From: Chloroflexota bacterium
Lineage (GTDB): Bacteria; Chloroflexota; Dehalococcoidia; Lucifugimonadales; UBA3495
NCBI GenBank assembly: GCA_009840165.1
Contig: VXOG01000020.1
Span: forward strand, 1-47,521
Length of the DNA stretch: 47,521 bases
Direction: 5' to 3'
The notes below the pieces were generated by a model. It was not told the origin of the DNA, ran no database searches, and saw only the letters and a list, made by a program, of their open reading frames with translations. Position 1 is the stretch's first letter. Every line of letters begins with the position of its first letter. The position numbers and the translations under genes are program-made. This document shows, one piece after another, positions 27,001-35,708 of the stretch.

Positions 27001-29383
27001 GCTTGAAAAGTTCAAGGGCCATGCGCTTGGGAAGGCCGCACTCGTCCATCTTGAGTTCAGGCCCGACGACGATGACTGACCGGCCGGAGTAGTCCACCCG
27101 CTTGCCGAGCAAGTTCTGGCGGAAACGTCCCTGCTTGCCCTTGAGCAGGTCACTCAACGACTTCAGCGCATGATCGCGCTTGCCCTTGACGGCTTTGCCC
27201 TGACGCCCGTTGTCAATCAGCGAGTCCACGGCCTCTTGCAGCATCCGCTTTTCGTTGCGGATCATCAGACCCGGGGCGCGCATGCTGGCGAATCGCTTGA
27301 GCCGGTGGTTACGGGAGAGCACCCGGCGGTAGAGGTCGTTGAGGTCGCTGGTGGCGAAACGTCCGCCGTCCAACTGGACCATGGGCCGCAGTTCCGGTGG
27401 GAGGACCGGCAGGACAGTCATGATCATGTCCTGCATACGGTTTTCACTGCGCCGGAAAGTTTCGAGCAAACGCATCCGCTTGCCGGCCTTGGTGCGGATT
27501 TGGGCGGAGGTCGCCCGCATTTCAAGCTCGGTATAGTACCGTTCCTGGTCAAGGTCGGTGTCCATAAGCTTGAGGAAGTCCAGGACCGGTTCCGCGCCCA
27601 TCTCGGCGTCGAAAGAATCGCCCCAGAAGGGCTTCAATCGGTCGTAACGGCTGGTGGAAAGGATAGTAAGGTGCAGCCCTGGGTATCCGCTGCGGGCGAT
27701 GTAGAACTCGTCCGGAAGTTCTCCATCATCCCGAGCACCGGCCGGCAGTTTCAGGGCGTCCCAAAGCCAATCCCAGTCCTGATATTTTTCGTCGGCGTTA
27801 TCACTGTTCTGTAAATCGGAAGGACGCAGGCGCTGACTAGGGTCCCAGCGGAGCCACCGCATGGCCTGAATGAGATCAATGGCTTCCTTGCGGCGCTCAT
27901 CCAGGGAACGCCTGAGATAGCTCTCCAAGTAGCCTATTCTGTCGGCTTCCTCTTTTGCATCACTGTTGCCAATGAGGTATCGCAGTTTGGCCAGTTCTTC
28001 ACGCCAAGCAGTGATCTCTTCATCCCTGCTATTTTGGTCGGTGACGCTGGAAATGGCATCAATGCGATCTTCCAGATTGGAAATCGCTTTAATGTCATCA
28101 CTGTTCGACTGTAACCGCTCTAGCAATGCGGCAAAGGCGGGGACATTCCAGCCGCGGCCATTGGGGTTGTCTTCGCTAGGCCGGTAGTTCCAAGTACGAA
28201 CCGCGGTTTCGATTTCGGAGAGGGCACGCCGGATCAAGTCCAAATCATTGGAAATGGTTTCTGAAGAGGCTGCATCCCTGTTTTGGACGGTCGGGCTGAC
28301 GAAAATACCGTGCAGGTCTGTCAGCGTCGGGAGCAGCACAGCGTCGTTAACATCGATAATATCTGCGACCAGGCGGTCGGCGGCGTCTGCCACGTCGTCC
28401 TGACGTTCTTCCGTAGGATCGCTCTGCCAATCGGAGAAGGCGGAGATAACCTCGGTTGCGTTATTGCTCAGGCGCTGCAAGTTATGAGTGATCGGGGTGG
28501 AGCCGTGGTAAAACCGGGAAATCGCGGCGGCCACCGGGTCGCCGTCGACGGCTAGCTCCGACAGTCGTTCGGGAGACTTTAGGTCTTCCGCAGTGAGGAC
28601 GTTAAGGCCGGCATTGATGATTGCCGCATGGGCGCCAGCACTGGTTTCGGCCAGGTCCCGCAGGGATTGTAGAGCATCGGAGTAATTCTCGTCGGCGGCT
28701 GGGTCGGCGAAGGTGAGGCGCGCCAACGATGAGCGGGCTAGGCTGACCGCGTCGCTCAGTCGCTCGGGCACTCCGTTCAGAGCCAAGGCGGCCTCAACTC
28801 GACGACTTTCAACGTCCCACTCAGCCATGTGGCTGAGGATGTTCTGCAAAGCTTTGTCGGCTCGGTTAATCGGGCCACTACAAATCTGTGCAACCTCCTC
28901 CGAGTGCCGCTCGAACTGCCCGCGCATCTGATCAACGTCAACCTGGTTGATGACGAAAGCGGAGTAGTACAACACCCGAGTGAGGTCGGAAAGTTTGAGA
29001 TCCAGCGTCAGGCTCATTACGCTAGGCGAGTTCTTGACGAACCAGATGTTTGCCACCGGAGCCGCCAGGGCAATGTGGCCGAGGCGTTGGCGACGCACGT
29101 TGGAGCGGGTAACCTCAACGCCGCAGCGGTCACAAACTACGCCCTTGTATTTTTGACGCTTGTATTTCCCGCACTGACATTCCCAGTCCTTGGTGGGACC
29201 GAAGATCTTTTCACAGAACAGGCCGTCCTTTTCGGGCCGCTGCGTGCGATAGTTGATGGTCTCGCCTTTTTGGACCTCGCCGGAGGACCAGCCACGGATC
29301 TGCTCGGGGGAAGCGATGGAGATACGAATGGCGTTGAAGTCGGAGGAGGTAGTCGCTTCGCGACTGTCGAGCATCCTGACCAT
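24089..29383 (-). CDS. rpoC: RNA polymerase beta' subunit with a large N-terminal insertion
   Basis: Catalytic subunit of RNA polymerase, 1764 residues against roughly 1200-1400 in common bacteria. Intact: zinc site 1 (C69, C71, C84, C87), rudder/lid region with PVLPPELRPMVQLDGGRF, catalytic NADFDGD at 874-880, trigger-loop region, zinc site 2 (C1203, C1276, C1283, C1286). The extra length is an acidic, helix-rich stretch of roughly residues 150-580 between the N-terminal zipper region and the MGAEP motif at 595; Thermus carries an unrelated-looking insertion at the same place. ATG 29383 lies three bases after the rpoB stop; its GGAGGTG is inside rpoB. A second ATG three codons on is possible. 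Confidence 0.97.
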   Translation of the reverse strand: MVRMLDSREATTSSDFNAIRISIASPEQIRGWSSGEVQKGETINYRTQRPEKDGLFCEKIFGPTKDWECQCGKYKRQKYKGVVCDRCGVEVTRSNVRRQRLGHIALAAPVANIWFVKNSPSVMSLTLDLKLSDLTRVLYYSAFVINQVDVDQMRGQFERHSEEVAQICSGPINRADKALQNILSHMAEWDVESRRVEAALALNGVPERLSDAVSLARSSLARLTFADPAADENYSDALQSLRDLAETSAGAHAAIINAGLNVLTAEDLKSPERLSELAVDGDPVAAAISRFYHGSTPITHNLQRLSNNATEVISAFSDWQSDPTEERQDDVADAADRLVADIIDVNDAVLLPTLTDLHGIFVSPTVQNRDAASSETISNDLDLIRRALSEIETAVRTWNYRPSEDNPNGRGWNVPAFAALLERLQSNSDDIKAISNLEDRIDAISSVTDQNSRDEEITAWREELAKLRYLIGNSDAKEEADRIGYLESYLRRSLDERRKEAIDLIQAMRWLRWDPSQRLRPSDLQNSDNADEKYQDWDWLWDALKLPAGARDDGELPDEFYIARSGYPGLHLTILSTSRYDRLKPFWGDSFDAEMGAEPVLDFLKLMDTDLDQERYYTELEMRATSAQIRTKAGKRMRLLETFRRSENRMQDMIMTVLPVLPPELRPMVQLDGGRFATSDLNDLYRRVLSRNHRLKRFASMRAPGLMIRNEKRMLQEAVDSLIDNGRQGKAVKGKRDHALKSLSDLLKGKQGRFRQNLLGKRVDYSGRSVIVVGPELKMDECGLPKRMALELFKPFVMHRLVINALAPNIKAAKRMVERSSPEVWHILEDVIKDRPVMLNRAPTLHRLGIQAFKPVLIEGSAIQLHPLVCSAFNADFDGDQMAVHVPLSSMAVNETGTVMLSINNMLSPASGEPLVAPTLDMVMGCYYLTEMAPDAGGAGGMFYDIHEARIAYSDGQIDLRAPITVLSVSDAEDKVETTMGRLIFNEALPESLEYKNVLMDRGAIKDLTSELHRTLSNEETARVLDRIKEIGFYYATKSGITIAINDIQVSERKRDILEDAGQKVAEHEEHFMMGFMTEEQKYESVIDTWTEASDAMQKVVEDELGNFGGVGVMAASGTKGNISQIKQMAGMRGLMSDPEGRIIERPVKSSFREGLTALEYFISTHGARKGLTDTALRTADSGYLTRRLVDVSQEVIVRDHDCEFAEPFYVQPRPNDFDLSTLLERIVGRMAGDVIADPVSGEIIIDRNEMIDETIAEQIKEAGVDRVPVRSPLTCQTPRGICQMCYGRLPATGELVEIGQAVGVIAAQSIGEPGTQLTMRTFHTGGIAGSDITTGLPRVQELFEVRPPKGAGVLTHIDGIASIEEDANGSRRIRVTYDDEERHEYALPEGAIRLVQPGEPIAEGNLLAVVVHPDTPTNGDGSASALAGTGVVQEIRSDYQGEAEVSTEGVTVVWREEESRSYDISSQMTLKVNNGQQVWAGDALVDGPLDLRELLDIRGLEGLQHYLVDEVQEVYRSQGVSIHDKHIEVILRQMLRRVQVETAGDTEFIPGDVVDKFRFQDQNNRVLAEGGEPATAKTLLLGVSKAALTTDSFLSKASFQETTKVLTMAAVASDRDWLRGLKENVIIGRLIPARLESLLASERTLALMESFEDYEGDVFTPGWLSGDGDFPEGLDPRQRAALDMPQDVIDEELISGQPASPFGSGPGFGEAGYQIRTAEEEEELVRRAQSLTESDSEVDQEVEVTASRIFSPFEDEDEDIPAL

Positions 29384-29386
29384 GTT

Positions 29387-32300
29387 TTAATTCACCTCCG
29401 AAGCAAAGAGATAGTCGTCTTCACCGGGCAGCCCGAGGCTGGCGTCATCCTGTTCCTCTTCTTCCTCCAGGCGCACGTTGAGGCCCAGGCTCTGGAGCTC
29501 TTTGAGCAGTACGTTGAAGGATTCAGGGATTCCGGGCTGACTGATTGGGTTGCCCTTGACGATGGATTCATAAGTATTGACCCGACCGGTAACGTCGTCG
29601 GATTTGATGGTGAGAACCTCCTGAAGGTTGTGGGCGGCGGAGTAGGCTTCGAGAGCCCAGACCTCCATTTCGCCGAATCGTTGGCCGCCGAACTGGGCTT
29701 TACCGCCCAGGGGCTGCTGGGTAATCATTGAATAGGGTCCGGTGGACCTGGCGTGAATCTTGTCTTCCACCAGGTGAATCAGCTTGAGCATGTAGATGCT
29801 GCCCACCGCGACCGGCTGGTCGAAAGGTTCTCCAGACCTGCCGTCGTGGAGTTGGAACTTGGCGAAGGTAGGCGGAGAGATGAGCCGCTGGCGATGGACG
29901 TCCAACGCCAACTGATGCATTTCGCTGACGGACAGACCTTCCGGATTTTCTCCCGCCACGTCACGGAGCCACAGATACAGGCATACTCTCCGGGCGATGC
30001 CGTGTTGTCCCTCGTCAAATATGGGTTCAGGATCGAAGCCTTGATCCCTTAGCCAGTCGTAAACCCTGGTCGCGTCCACCATGCTGTCGGTGTCTCCGTC
30101 GTTCAAGGTGGCCGCAGCCTGTTGGCCGAACCACCAGCGGGCCAAGGAGTCTTCGATGTGGTCGTCGTCGGCGCCCTCGAACACCGGCGTGAGAGCCTGG
30201 AAGTTCAGGCCGCGAGCTGCCCAGCCGAGGTGGCTCTCCAGAACCTGTCCGAGGTTCATGCGCGAAGGCACCCCGATGGGGTTTAGGATGATGTCAACGG
30301 GGGTGCCGTCCGGCAGGAAAGGCATATCCTCTTCGGGAAGAATGCGGGAGACAACGCCCTTGTTGCCGTGGCGGCCGGCCATCTTGTCGCCGACGGAAAT
30401 CTTGCGGGTTTGGGCCACCCAGACACGGATGGCTTCGTTCACGTCCGGAGGAAGAGCGTCGCCGGGTTCGTCGTCGTTTTTCTTTTCGCGGCTCAGGGTT
30501 TTGACGCCGATGACCTTGCCCCTTTGACCGTGGGGCACGCGGAGCGAGGTATCGCGAACGTCCTTGGATTTTTCGCCGAAGATGGCGCGCAACAGGCGTT
30601 CCTCGGCGGTCATTTCGGTTTCGCCCTTGGGGGTTACTTTGCCCACCAGGATGTCGCCGGGACCGACGTCGGCACCGATGCGGATGATGCCGCGTTCGTC
30701 AAGGTCGCGGAGGTTGCCCTCGCCGACGTTGGGGATGTCGCGTGTAATTTCTTCGTCGCCCAACTTGGTGGAACGGCTCTCCACTTCGTATTTTTCGATG
30801 TGTACCGAGGTGAACTGGTCGTCTTTGACCAGGCGTTCGCTGATGATGATGGCGTCTTCGTAATTGTATCCTTCCCAGGACATGAAGGCGACCAGAACGT
30901 TTTGGCCCAGGGCCAGTTCGCCGCCGTCGGTGGAAGAGCTGTCGGCCAGAGCGTCGCCAACGCGGACATAATCGCCTTTCTGGGCCACCGGACGCTGGTT
31001 GAGACAAGTTCCCTGGTTGGTGCGGGCGAATTTGATCAAACGGTGGGAGTGTTCCTGACCGGAGTCGTCCACTACCACGATTTCGTTGCCGTTCACGGAA
31101 CGAACCGATCCTTCGACACGGGATAGGAGGACCTGGCCGCTGTCGCGGGCAACCCGACTTTCGATTCCGGTGCCTACCAGCGGCGCCTGAGGCTGGAGCA
31201 GGGGAACGGCCTGTCGCTGCATGTTGCAGCCCATCAGGGCGCGGTTAGCGTCGTCGTGCTCCAGGAAGGGTATCAAAGCAGCCGACACGCTCATGATCTG
31301 CAACGGGGATACGTCGGCAAATTCGACGGCGTCCGGGGACGCAAGGCGGTAGTTATCGCCCTCGCGAACCTCCACGAGTTCGTCGGTAAACTGGTACAGT
31401 TCGTCGAAGTTGGAATTGGCCTGGGCGATGCGGAAACGCTCCTCCAGATCCGCGGTCAAATACTGAACGCTTTCCGGCCGGGTGTCCACGAAAGGCGCCA
31501 CCTCGATGACGGTATCGGGAGACAATCTGCCCAACCGGCGCAGGTGGTCGGCGGTGATGGCCTCGCCCTGTTTGACGATCACTTCTCCTTTGCGCGTCGC
31601 CACGTCGTTCGTCACGACATGGCCCGTCAAGTCGAAGTAACCGGGGAAGCCGGGCGTTCTGCAATCTCCGACCCATAACTGCTTGATCACAGGCCAATAT
31701 GGAGTCTCAATGAATCCCAACCGGTCGATGCGCGCGTAGGCCGCCAGGCTGCTGAGCAGGCCTATGTTCGCGCCTTCGGGCGTTTCTATGGGACAGATCC
31801 GACCGTAGTGGGAGGCGTGAACGTCTCGAACGTCGAACCCGGCCCGCTCGCGAGTGAGTCCGCCGCGCCCCAGGGCCGACAAGCGACGTTTGTGGGTCAG
31901 CTCTGCCAGCGGATTGGTCTGGTCCATGAATTGGGAGAGTTTGTCCCCGCCGAAGAACTCGCGAATTGCGCCCGTAACCGGTCTAACGTTGACCAACTTT
32001 GCAGGAACTGCGTCCTCGGGCTTCTCCAGCCGGCCGACACGGTCCTGGAACATCCGATGCATTCTGAGCAGACCGATCCGAACCTGGTCGCGCATCAGCT
32101 CGCCGGCAACGCGCACACGACGGTTGCCGAGGTGGTCTATGTTGTCGCGAGGGTCTTCGTTGCTGATGTGGTTTTCAATCAAGGCGAAGAGGGTATCGAT
32201 GATGTCGTTGATATCCAGAACGCGGCGCTCGGGCAACGGCATACCGGGCAGATTCAACTGGACTTTGTGCATGTTGCCGTTTGGCCCGGCATTAATCTCC

Positions 32301-34030
32301 GTAACCACACCGACGATCCAGGAAGCCCGGGAGCGCACCGGTGTCAAGCGCCAGGACTGTGTGGGCCCCTGGCTGACTCGTTCGGCATAGATGAGCTGAC
32401 CGACTTCGACGATACTTTCCTCGGCAAGGAAGCGGTTTTTCAGGATGAGGGTCTCGCCGGCGGAGATAGCTTCATTTGAAGTGGAGCCGGCGGCGATTTG
32501 TTGGGTGGAGATTGCAACCGGGTCGCCGAGGGTGTCCGTTACCAACCCGCGAACGCTCACCGGGACGGCGTCTTCCAGCGGCTCATCGACGGATGATAGA
32601 AGCGTACCGGCGCTGGCGGCGTCTGCGCAGGATACATTGACTAAGACCGTTTCATCCGATGCGTCAGCGAACGGATCAAGAGGCTCAATGCGTCGGTCAG
32701 CCCGTCGGATCAGGTATCCGTAAGTAATCAGCGCATCAACGTCTCTCTCGACCAGGATGCGTTGTTCCCGACTGGAAGCTGCAAAAACCTCGGTAACGGC
32801 AACTCCTGTCTCCGTTTCCTTTTTGTCCGCCGGTTCCTGCTCGCGTTTTTTGGACCGTTCAAGATGCTGCGTTCGAACAAATTCGAGAATGGCTTTCTGG
32901 GAGTCGGTGAGCACTTGAGAATTGGAGCGGCCCAAGCGCTGGTCAACCTTGATCCGACCGACTTCGCCGAGGTCGAAACGGCGGCCATCGAAGAAGTGGT
33001 TCATAACGAAGGTGCAGGCTGCGTCCACCTGTACCGCAGGTTCACCGGGACGGAGCCACTTGTAGAGATTGCGCTGCGCCAAGCCGATTCGGAAGGCCTG
33101 CTCCCGGTTGTATTCACGGTCCGGGTGCATACGATCCCAGAGAGAGCGGAGCTCCTCTTCCCGTGGGCTGTAGTCCCGGTCCGGCGCGGGCTCCACGCCG
33201 CCGACAAAGGGTCGGCAATCGTGGAAATCGATGTCAGAGAAGAGCGCGCGCATCTCTTCAGCGCTGACGATGCCCAACGCATGAAGGAACGTGGACACGC
33301 CCATCCTACGACGGCGGTCAACGCTGACGGTGATGGTCTCGGGCAGGTTGCGCCGCCGTGAGTAGTAGTGAGTCCAGGTCTGCATTTCGATGCGGGCGCC
33401 CCGGCTGGCCGAAATGCGGCCCTTGTAGTACCAGTTCTCCAGCTTGCCGCACTCAGGGCAGGCGGGGTCCTGAGAGGGTTCGCGTTCGTAATAGACACCC
33501 GGAGCGCGCTGGAGCTGGCTGACCAGAACCCGCTCGGCGCCGTTGATGATGAACGTGCCGGTCCTGGTCATCATGGGCACGTCGCCGAAAAAGATATCAG
33601 ACTCGGTTATCTCCCCGGTTTCCTGGTCGCGAAGTTGCGCTTTGACGTACAGCGGCCGAGAGTACGTGATTTCCCTTTCCCGGCAGGTCTCGGGGCTGGG
33701 ATGGACATTGCACTCCCCGGTAATTTTGCAGAGGTCGCAATCTTCCTCGGTGTCAAACCAGTGATCCATGAAGTACAGTTCGAAACGTTCGGCCCGGCGC
33801 GACCCATCTCCGCTGGCAAAGCGCCTGGTGATTCCTGCGACTATTGGCGAACAATCGCGGAAGGTTTCAGCCAAACCGTTAGTCTTGAACCAGTCAAAGG
33901 ACTCGATCTGGCTCCGAATTAGGTTCGGAACGTCAAGGGCGTTGGCTATGCCGGAATCGGAATAGGTCTTGACGTCGCGGGCGGTCAACCCGCGGTTGTT
34001 GCGGCCTGAGCGTTTACGGGTAAGCACCAT
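29387..34030 (-). CDS. rpoB: RNA polymerase beta subunit with expanded internal domain and extra cysteine motifs
   Basis: Beta subunit, 1547 residues, longer than typical (about 1190-1340). Start set at ATG 34030, with AGGAG ten bases before; the open frame runs 33 codons further without support. Core motifs are intact: the rifampicin region GDKLSQFMDQTNPLAELTHK near residues 690-718 with the Asp, His and Ser contact residues, GRICPIETPEGANIG, and KMAGRHGNKG. Unusual parts: C98, C101, C107, C116 in the protrusion plus C191 and C194 (CPEC) nearby, and an insertion of about 235 residues (about 368-603) before DNIDHLGNRR. The three-base gap to rpoC makes a tight rpoBC pair; rplJL do not precede it. 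Confidence 0.97.
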   Translation of the reverse strand: MVLTRKRSGRNNRGLTARDVKTYSDSGIANALDVPNLIRSQIESFDWFKTNGLAETFRDCSPIVAGITRRFASGDGSRRAERFELYFMDHWFDTEEDCDLCKITGECNVHPSPETCREREITYSRPLYVKAQLRDQETGEITESDIFFGDVPMMTRTGTFIINGAERVLVSQLQRAPGVYYEREPSQDPACPECGKLENWYYKGRISASRGARIEMQTWTHYYSRRRNLPETITVSVDRRRRMGVSTFLHALGIVSAEEMRALFSDIDFHDCRPFVGGVEPAPDRDYSPREEELRSLWDRMHPDREYNREQAFRIGLAQRNLYKWLRPGEPAVQVDAACTFVMNHFFDGRRFDLGEVGRIKVDQRLGRSNSQVLTDSQKAILEFVRTQHLERSKKREQEPADKKETETGVAVTEVFAASSREQRILVERDVDALITYGYLIRRADRRIEPLDPFADASDETVLVNVSCADAASAGTLLSSVDEPLEDAVPVSVRGLVTDTLGDPVAISTQQIAAGSTSNEAISAGETLILKNRFLAEESIVEVGQLIYAERVSQGPTQSWRLTPVRSRASWIVGVVTEINAGPNGNMHKVQLNLPGMPLPERRVLDINDIIDTLFALIENHISNEDPRDNIDHLGNRRVRVAGELMRDQVRIGLLRMHRMFQDRVGRLEKPEDAVPAKLVNVRPVTGAIREFFGGDKLSQFMDQTNPLAELTHKRRLSALGRGGLTRERAGFDVRDVHASHYGRICPIETPEGANIGLLSSLAAYARIDRLGFIETPYWPVIKQLWVGDCRTPGFPGYFDLTGHVVTNDVATRKGEVIVKQGEAITADHLRRLGRLSPDTVIEVAPFVDTRPESVQYLTADLEERFRIAQANSNFDELYQFTDELVEVREGDNYRLASPDAVEFADVSPLQIMSVSAALIPFLEHDDANRALMGCNMQRQAVPLLQPQAPLVGTGIESRVARDSGQVLLSRVEGSVRSVNGNEIVVVDDSGQEHSHRLIKFARTNQGTCLNQRPVAQKGDYVRVGDALADSSSTDGGELALGQNVLVAFMSWEGYNYEDAIIISERLVKDDQFTSVHIEKYEVESRSTKLGDEEITRDIPNVGEGNLRDLDERGIIRIGADVGPGDILVGKVTPKGETEMTAEERLLRAIFGEKSKDVRDTSLRVPHGQRGKVIGVKTLSREKKNDDEPGDALPPDVNEAIRVWVAQTRKISVGDKMAGRHGNKGVVSRILPEEDMPFLPDGTPVDIILNPIGVPSRMNLGQVLESHLGWAARGLNFQALTPVFEGADDDHIEDSLARWWFGQQAAATLNDGDTDSMVDATRVYDWLRDQGFDPEPIFDEGQHGIARRVCLYLWLRDVAGENPEGLSVSEMHQLALDVHRQRLISPPTFAKFQLHDGRSGEPFDQPVAVGSIYMLKLIHLVEDKIHARSTGPYSMITQQPLGGKAQFGGQRFGEMEVWALEAYSAAHNLQEVLTIKSDDVTGRVNTYESIVKGNPISQPGIPESFNVLLKELQSLGLNVRLEEEEEQDDASLGLPGEDDYLFASEVN

Positions 34031-34105
34031 AAGATCGACACTCCTGGCGGGTACGGGGATTAACTGGACGCAGCCTGCTCCTTGCGGGACTGGAATAGAC
34101 ACAAC

Positions 34106-34137
34106 GATTCGGCCCGCCGTCAATGGCAAGCCGAATC
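34106..34137 (-). other. Stem-loop in the rpoB leader
   Basis: GATTCGGC (34106-34113) and GCCGAATC (34130-34137) form an eight-base stem with a 16-base loop. On the rpoBC transcript it is followed by GTTGTGTCTATTCC, modestly U-rich, about 75 bases before the ATG. It could be an attenuator or simply leader structure. Confidence 0.4.
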
Positions 34138-34214
34138 AAAGGCACTTCAGGTTAGAGGTAGCAGGTGAAAAATCGAGGCAGTGGCGACATCAATCATACG
34201 TGAACAGTAGCCCC

Positions 34215-34244
34215 ATCGTACACGCACATGGGGTTTTTTGTCAA
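34215..34244 (-). promoter_or_regulatory. Probable rpoBC promoter
   Basis: The minus strand reads a perfect -35 TTGACA (34244-34239), an 18-base spacer beginning with an A tract, and -10 TACGAT (34220-34215). A start near 34208 gives a leader of about 178 bases. It lies in the only sizeable gap before rpoB, 47 bases after the fumC stop, so rpoBC can be transcribed independently of fumC. Confidence 0.6.
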
Positions 34245-34291
34245 CCGAGATCGGTCGCCTAATAGCAGATTTCGGTGGTCCAAGCTGCGAT

Positions 34292-35707
34292 TTACCCCCC
34301 GCCGGCGCGCACTTCCAGGCTGGGCTTGGTCATCTCTTCAGGATTGAGAAGCTCGTTCAGTTCCGCCTCGGAGAGAGAGGTTTCGGCGCGAGCAACTTCC
34401 CGGATGGTAAGCCCGGAATCCGCGGCTTTCTTGGCAATGCGGGCCGCGGCATCGTAACCGATGGACGGCGCGAGAGCAGTGCCTAGCATCAGCCCTTTTT
34501 CGATCATCGCCGGGCCGGTGTCCGTGGCCGTGATGCCTACCACGCACTGCTGGGCGAAGTTGCGGGCAGAGGCCGCCAGCAGCGCTACCGACTGGAGGAG
34601 ATTGTATGCCGCCAGCGGCATCATGGTATTGAGCTCGAAGTAACCACCGGCTCCGGCCAGCGCCACCGCGGCGTCGTTGCCTACAACGTGGGCGGACACC
34701 TGGATGACTGATTCGGAGATGACGGGATTCACTTTGCCCGGCATGATGCTGCTGCCCGGCTGAACCTCCGGCACGTTGATTTCGCCCAGCCCGGCCCGGG
34801 GCCCGCAGCCCAGGAACCGGATGTCGTTGGCAATTTTGTGGAGGCTGATCGCGATGGTCTTGAGCTGGCCGCTGGCTTCGACGATGCCGTCAAGGGCGGA
34901 TTGCGCCTGGAAGTGATTTCCCGTTTCCCTGACGGTCACGCCGGTCATTTCCGAAAGCCGAGCGCAGGTACGGCCAGACGATTCTGGGTGAGTGTTAACG
35001 CCGGTGCCCACGGCTGTACCACCCAACGCCACTTCCGCCAGCGCTTCCTCCGCACGGCGCGCCCGGGCGATGCTGTACTCAGCCTGGCCGGCGTACCCGG
35101 AAAATTCCTGGCCGAGACGCACCGGGGTGGCGTCCTGGAGGTGAGTACGCCCGGTCTTGACGATAGGCCAGAACTCGTCCGACTTTCGCTGCAAGGCGGC
35201 GCGCAGTTCTTCCAGCGCCGGTATCAAATCCTCTTTGATACCCAACAAGGCAGCCACATGGATCGACGTGGGGATTACGTCGTTGGATGACTGCCCGAGG
35301 TTCACATGGTCGTTGGGATGGACCAATCGCGAGCCCAAATCGCCGCCGAGGATCTGAGAAGCCCGGTTGGCAATGACTTCGTTGGCGTTGGTGTTGGTGG
35401 AAGTGCCGGAGCCGGTCTGAAAGATGTCCAGAACGAAATGCTCATCGTGCTTGCCATCAACAACTTCCTGAGCCGCCTGGACGATGGCGTTGCCAATCGT
35501 GGGGTCGAGCGCCCCCAGGTCCATGTAGGTCTGCGCACAGGCCAATTTGATCAGACCCAGGGCGCGGATGAACTGTCGCGGGAAACGGAGGTCGCTGATA
35601 GGGAAGTTGAGCACGGCCCGCATAGTGGACGCGCCGTATAGAGCGTCAGCGGGTACCTCCATCTCGCCCATGGAGTCGCGTTCGATACGAGTGTTGGCGC
35701 TGGTCAT
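34292..35707 (-). CDS. fumC: Class II fumarate hydratase
   Basis: Iron-free homotetrameric fumarase of the TCA cycle. Start at ATG 35707, supported by GGAAGG eight bases upstream; it follows the GMC oxidoreductase stop by one base, so the open frame upstream is spurious. The 471 residues carry GSGTSTNTNANEV and GQSSNDVIPT in the N half, TGRTHLQDATP, and the superfamily signature GSSIMPGKVNP, followed by the MPLAAYNLL region. These separate it from aspartase, argininosuccinate lyase and adenylosuccinate lyase, though aspartase is the closest relative. Last gene of the leftward hypothetical-GMC-fumC unit, upstream of the rpoBC promoter. Confidence 0.94.
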   Translation of the reverse strand: MTSANTRIERDSMGEMEVPADALYGASTMRAVLNFPISDLRFPRQFIRALGLIKLACAQTYMDLGALDPTIGNAIVQAAQEVVDGKHDEHFVLDIFQTGSGTSTNTNANEVIANRASQILGGDLGSRLVHPNDHVNLGQSSNDVIPTSIHVAALLGIKEDLIPALEELRAALQRKSDEFWPIVKTGRTHLQDATPVRLGQEFSGYAGQAEYSIARARRAEEALAEVALGGTAVGTGVNTHPESSGRTCARLSEMTGVTVRETGNHFQAQSALDGIVEASGQLKTIAISLHKIANDIRFLGCGPRAGLGEINVPEVQPGSSIMPGKVNPVISESVIQVSAHVVGNDAAVALAGAGGYFELNTMMPLAAYNLLQSVALLAASARNFAQQCVVGITATDTGPAMIEKGLMLGTALAPSIGYDAAARIAKKAADSGLTIREVARAETSLSEAELNELLNPEEMTKPSLEVRAGGG

Positions 35708-35708
35708 T

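Noticed and set aside
34031..34129. 33-residue N-terminal extension of RpoB
   Set aside because: No ribosome site before its TTG, no family similarity, and a good AGGAG precedes the ATG at 34030.
34211..34239. Intrinsic terminator for fumC or rpoB
   Set aside because: The T tract is on the plus strand while both genes run on the minus strand; it cannot end either transcript.
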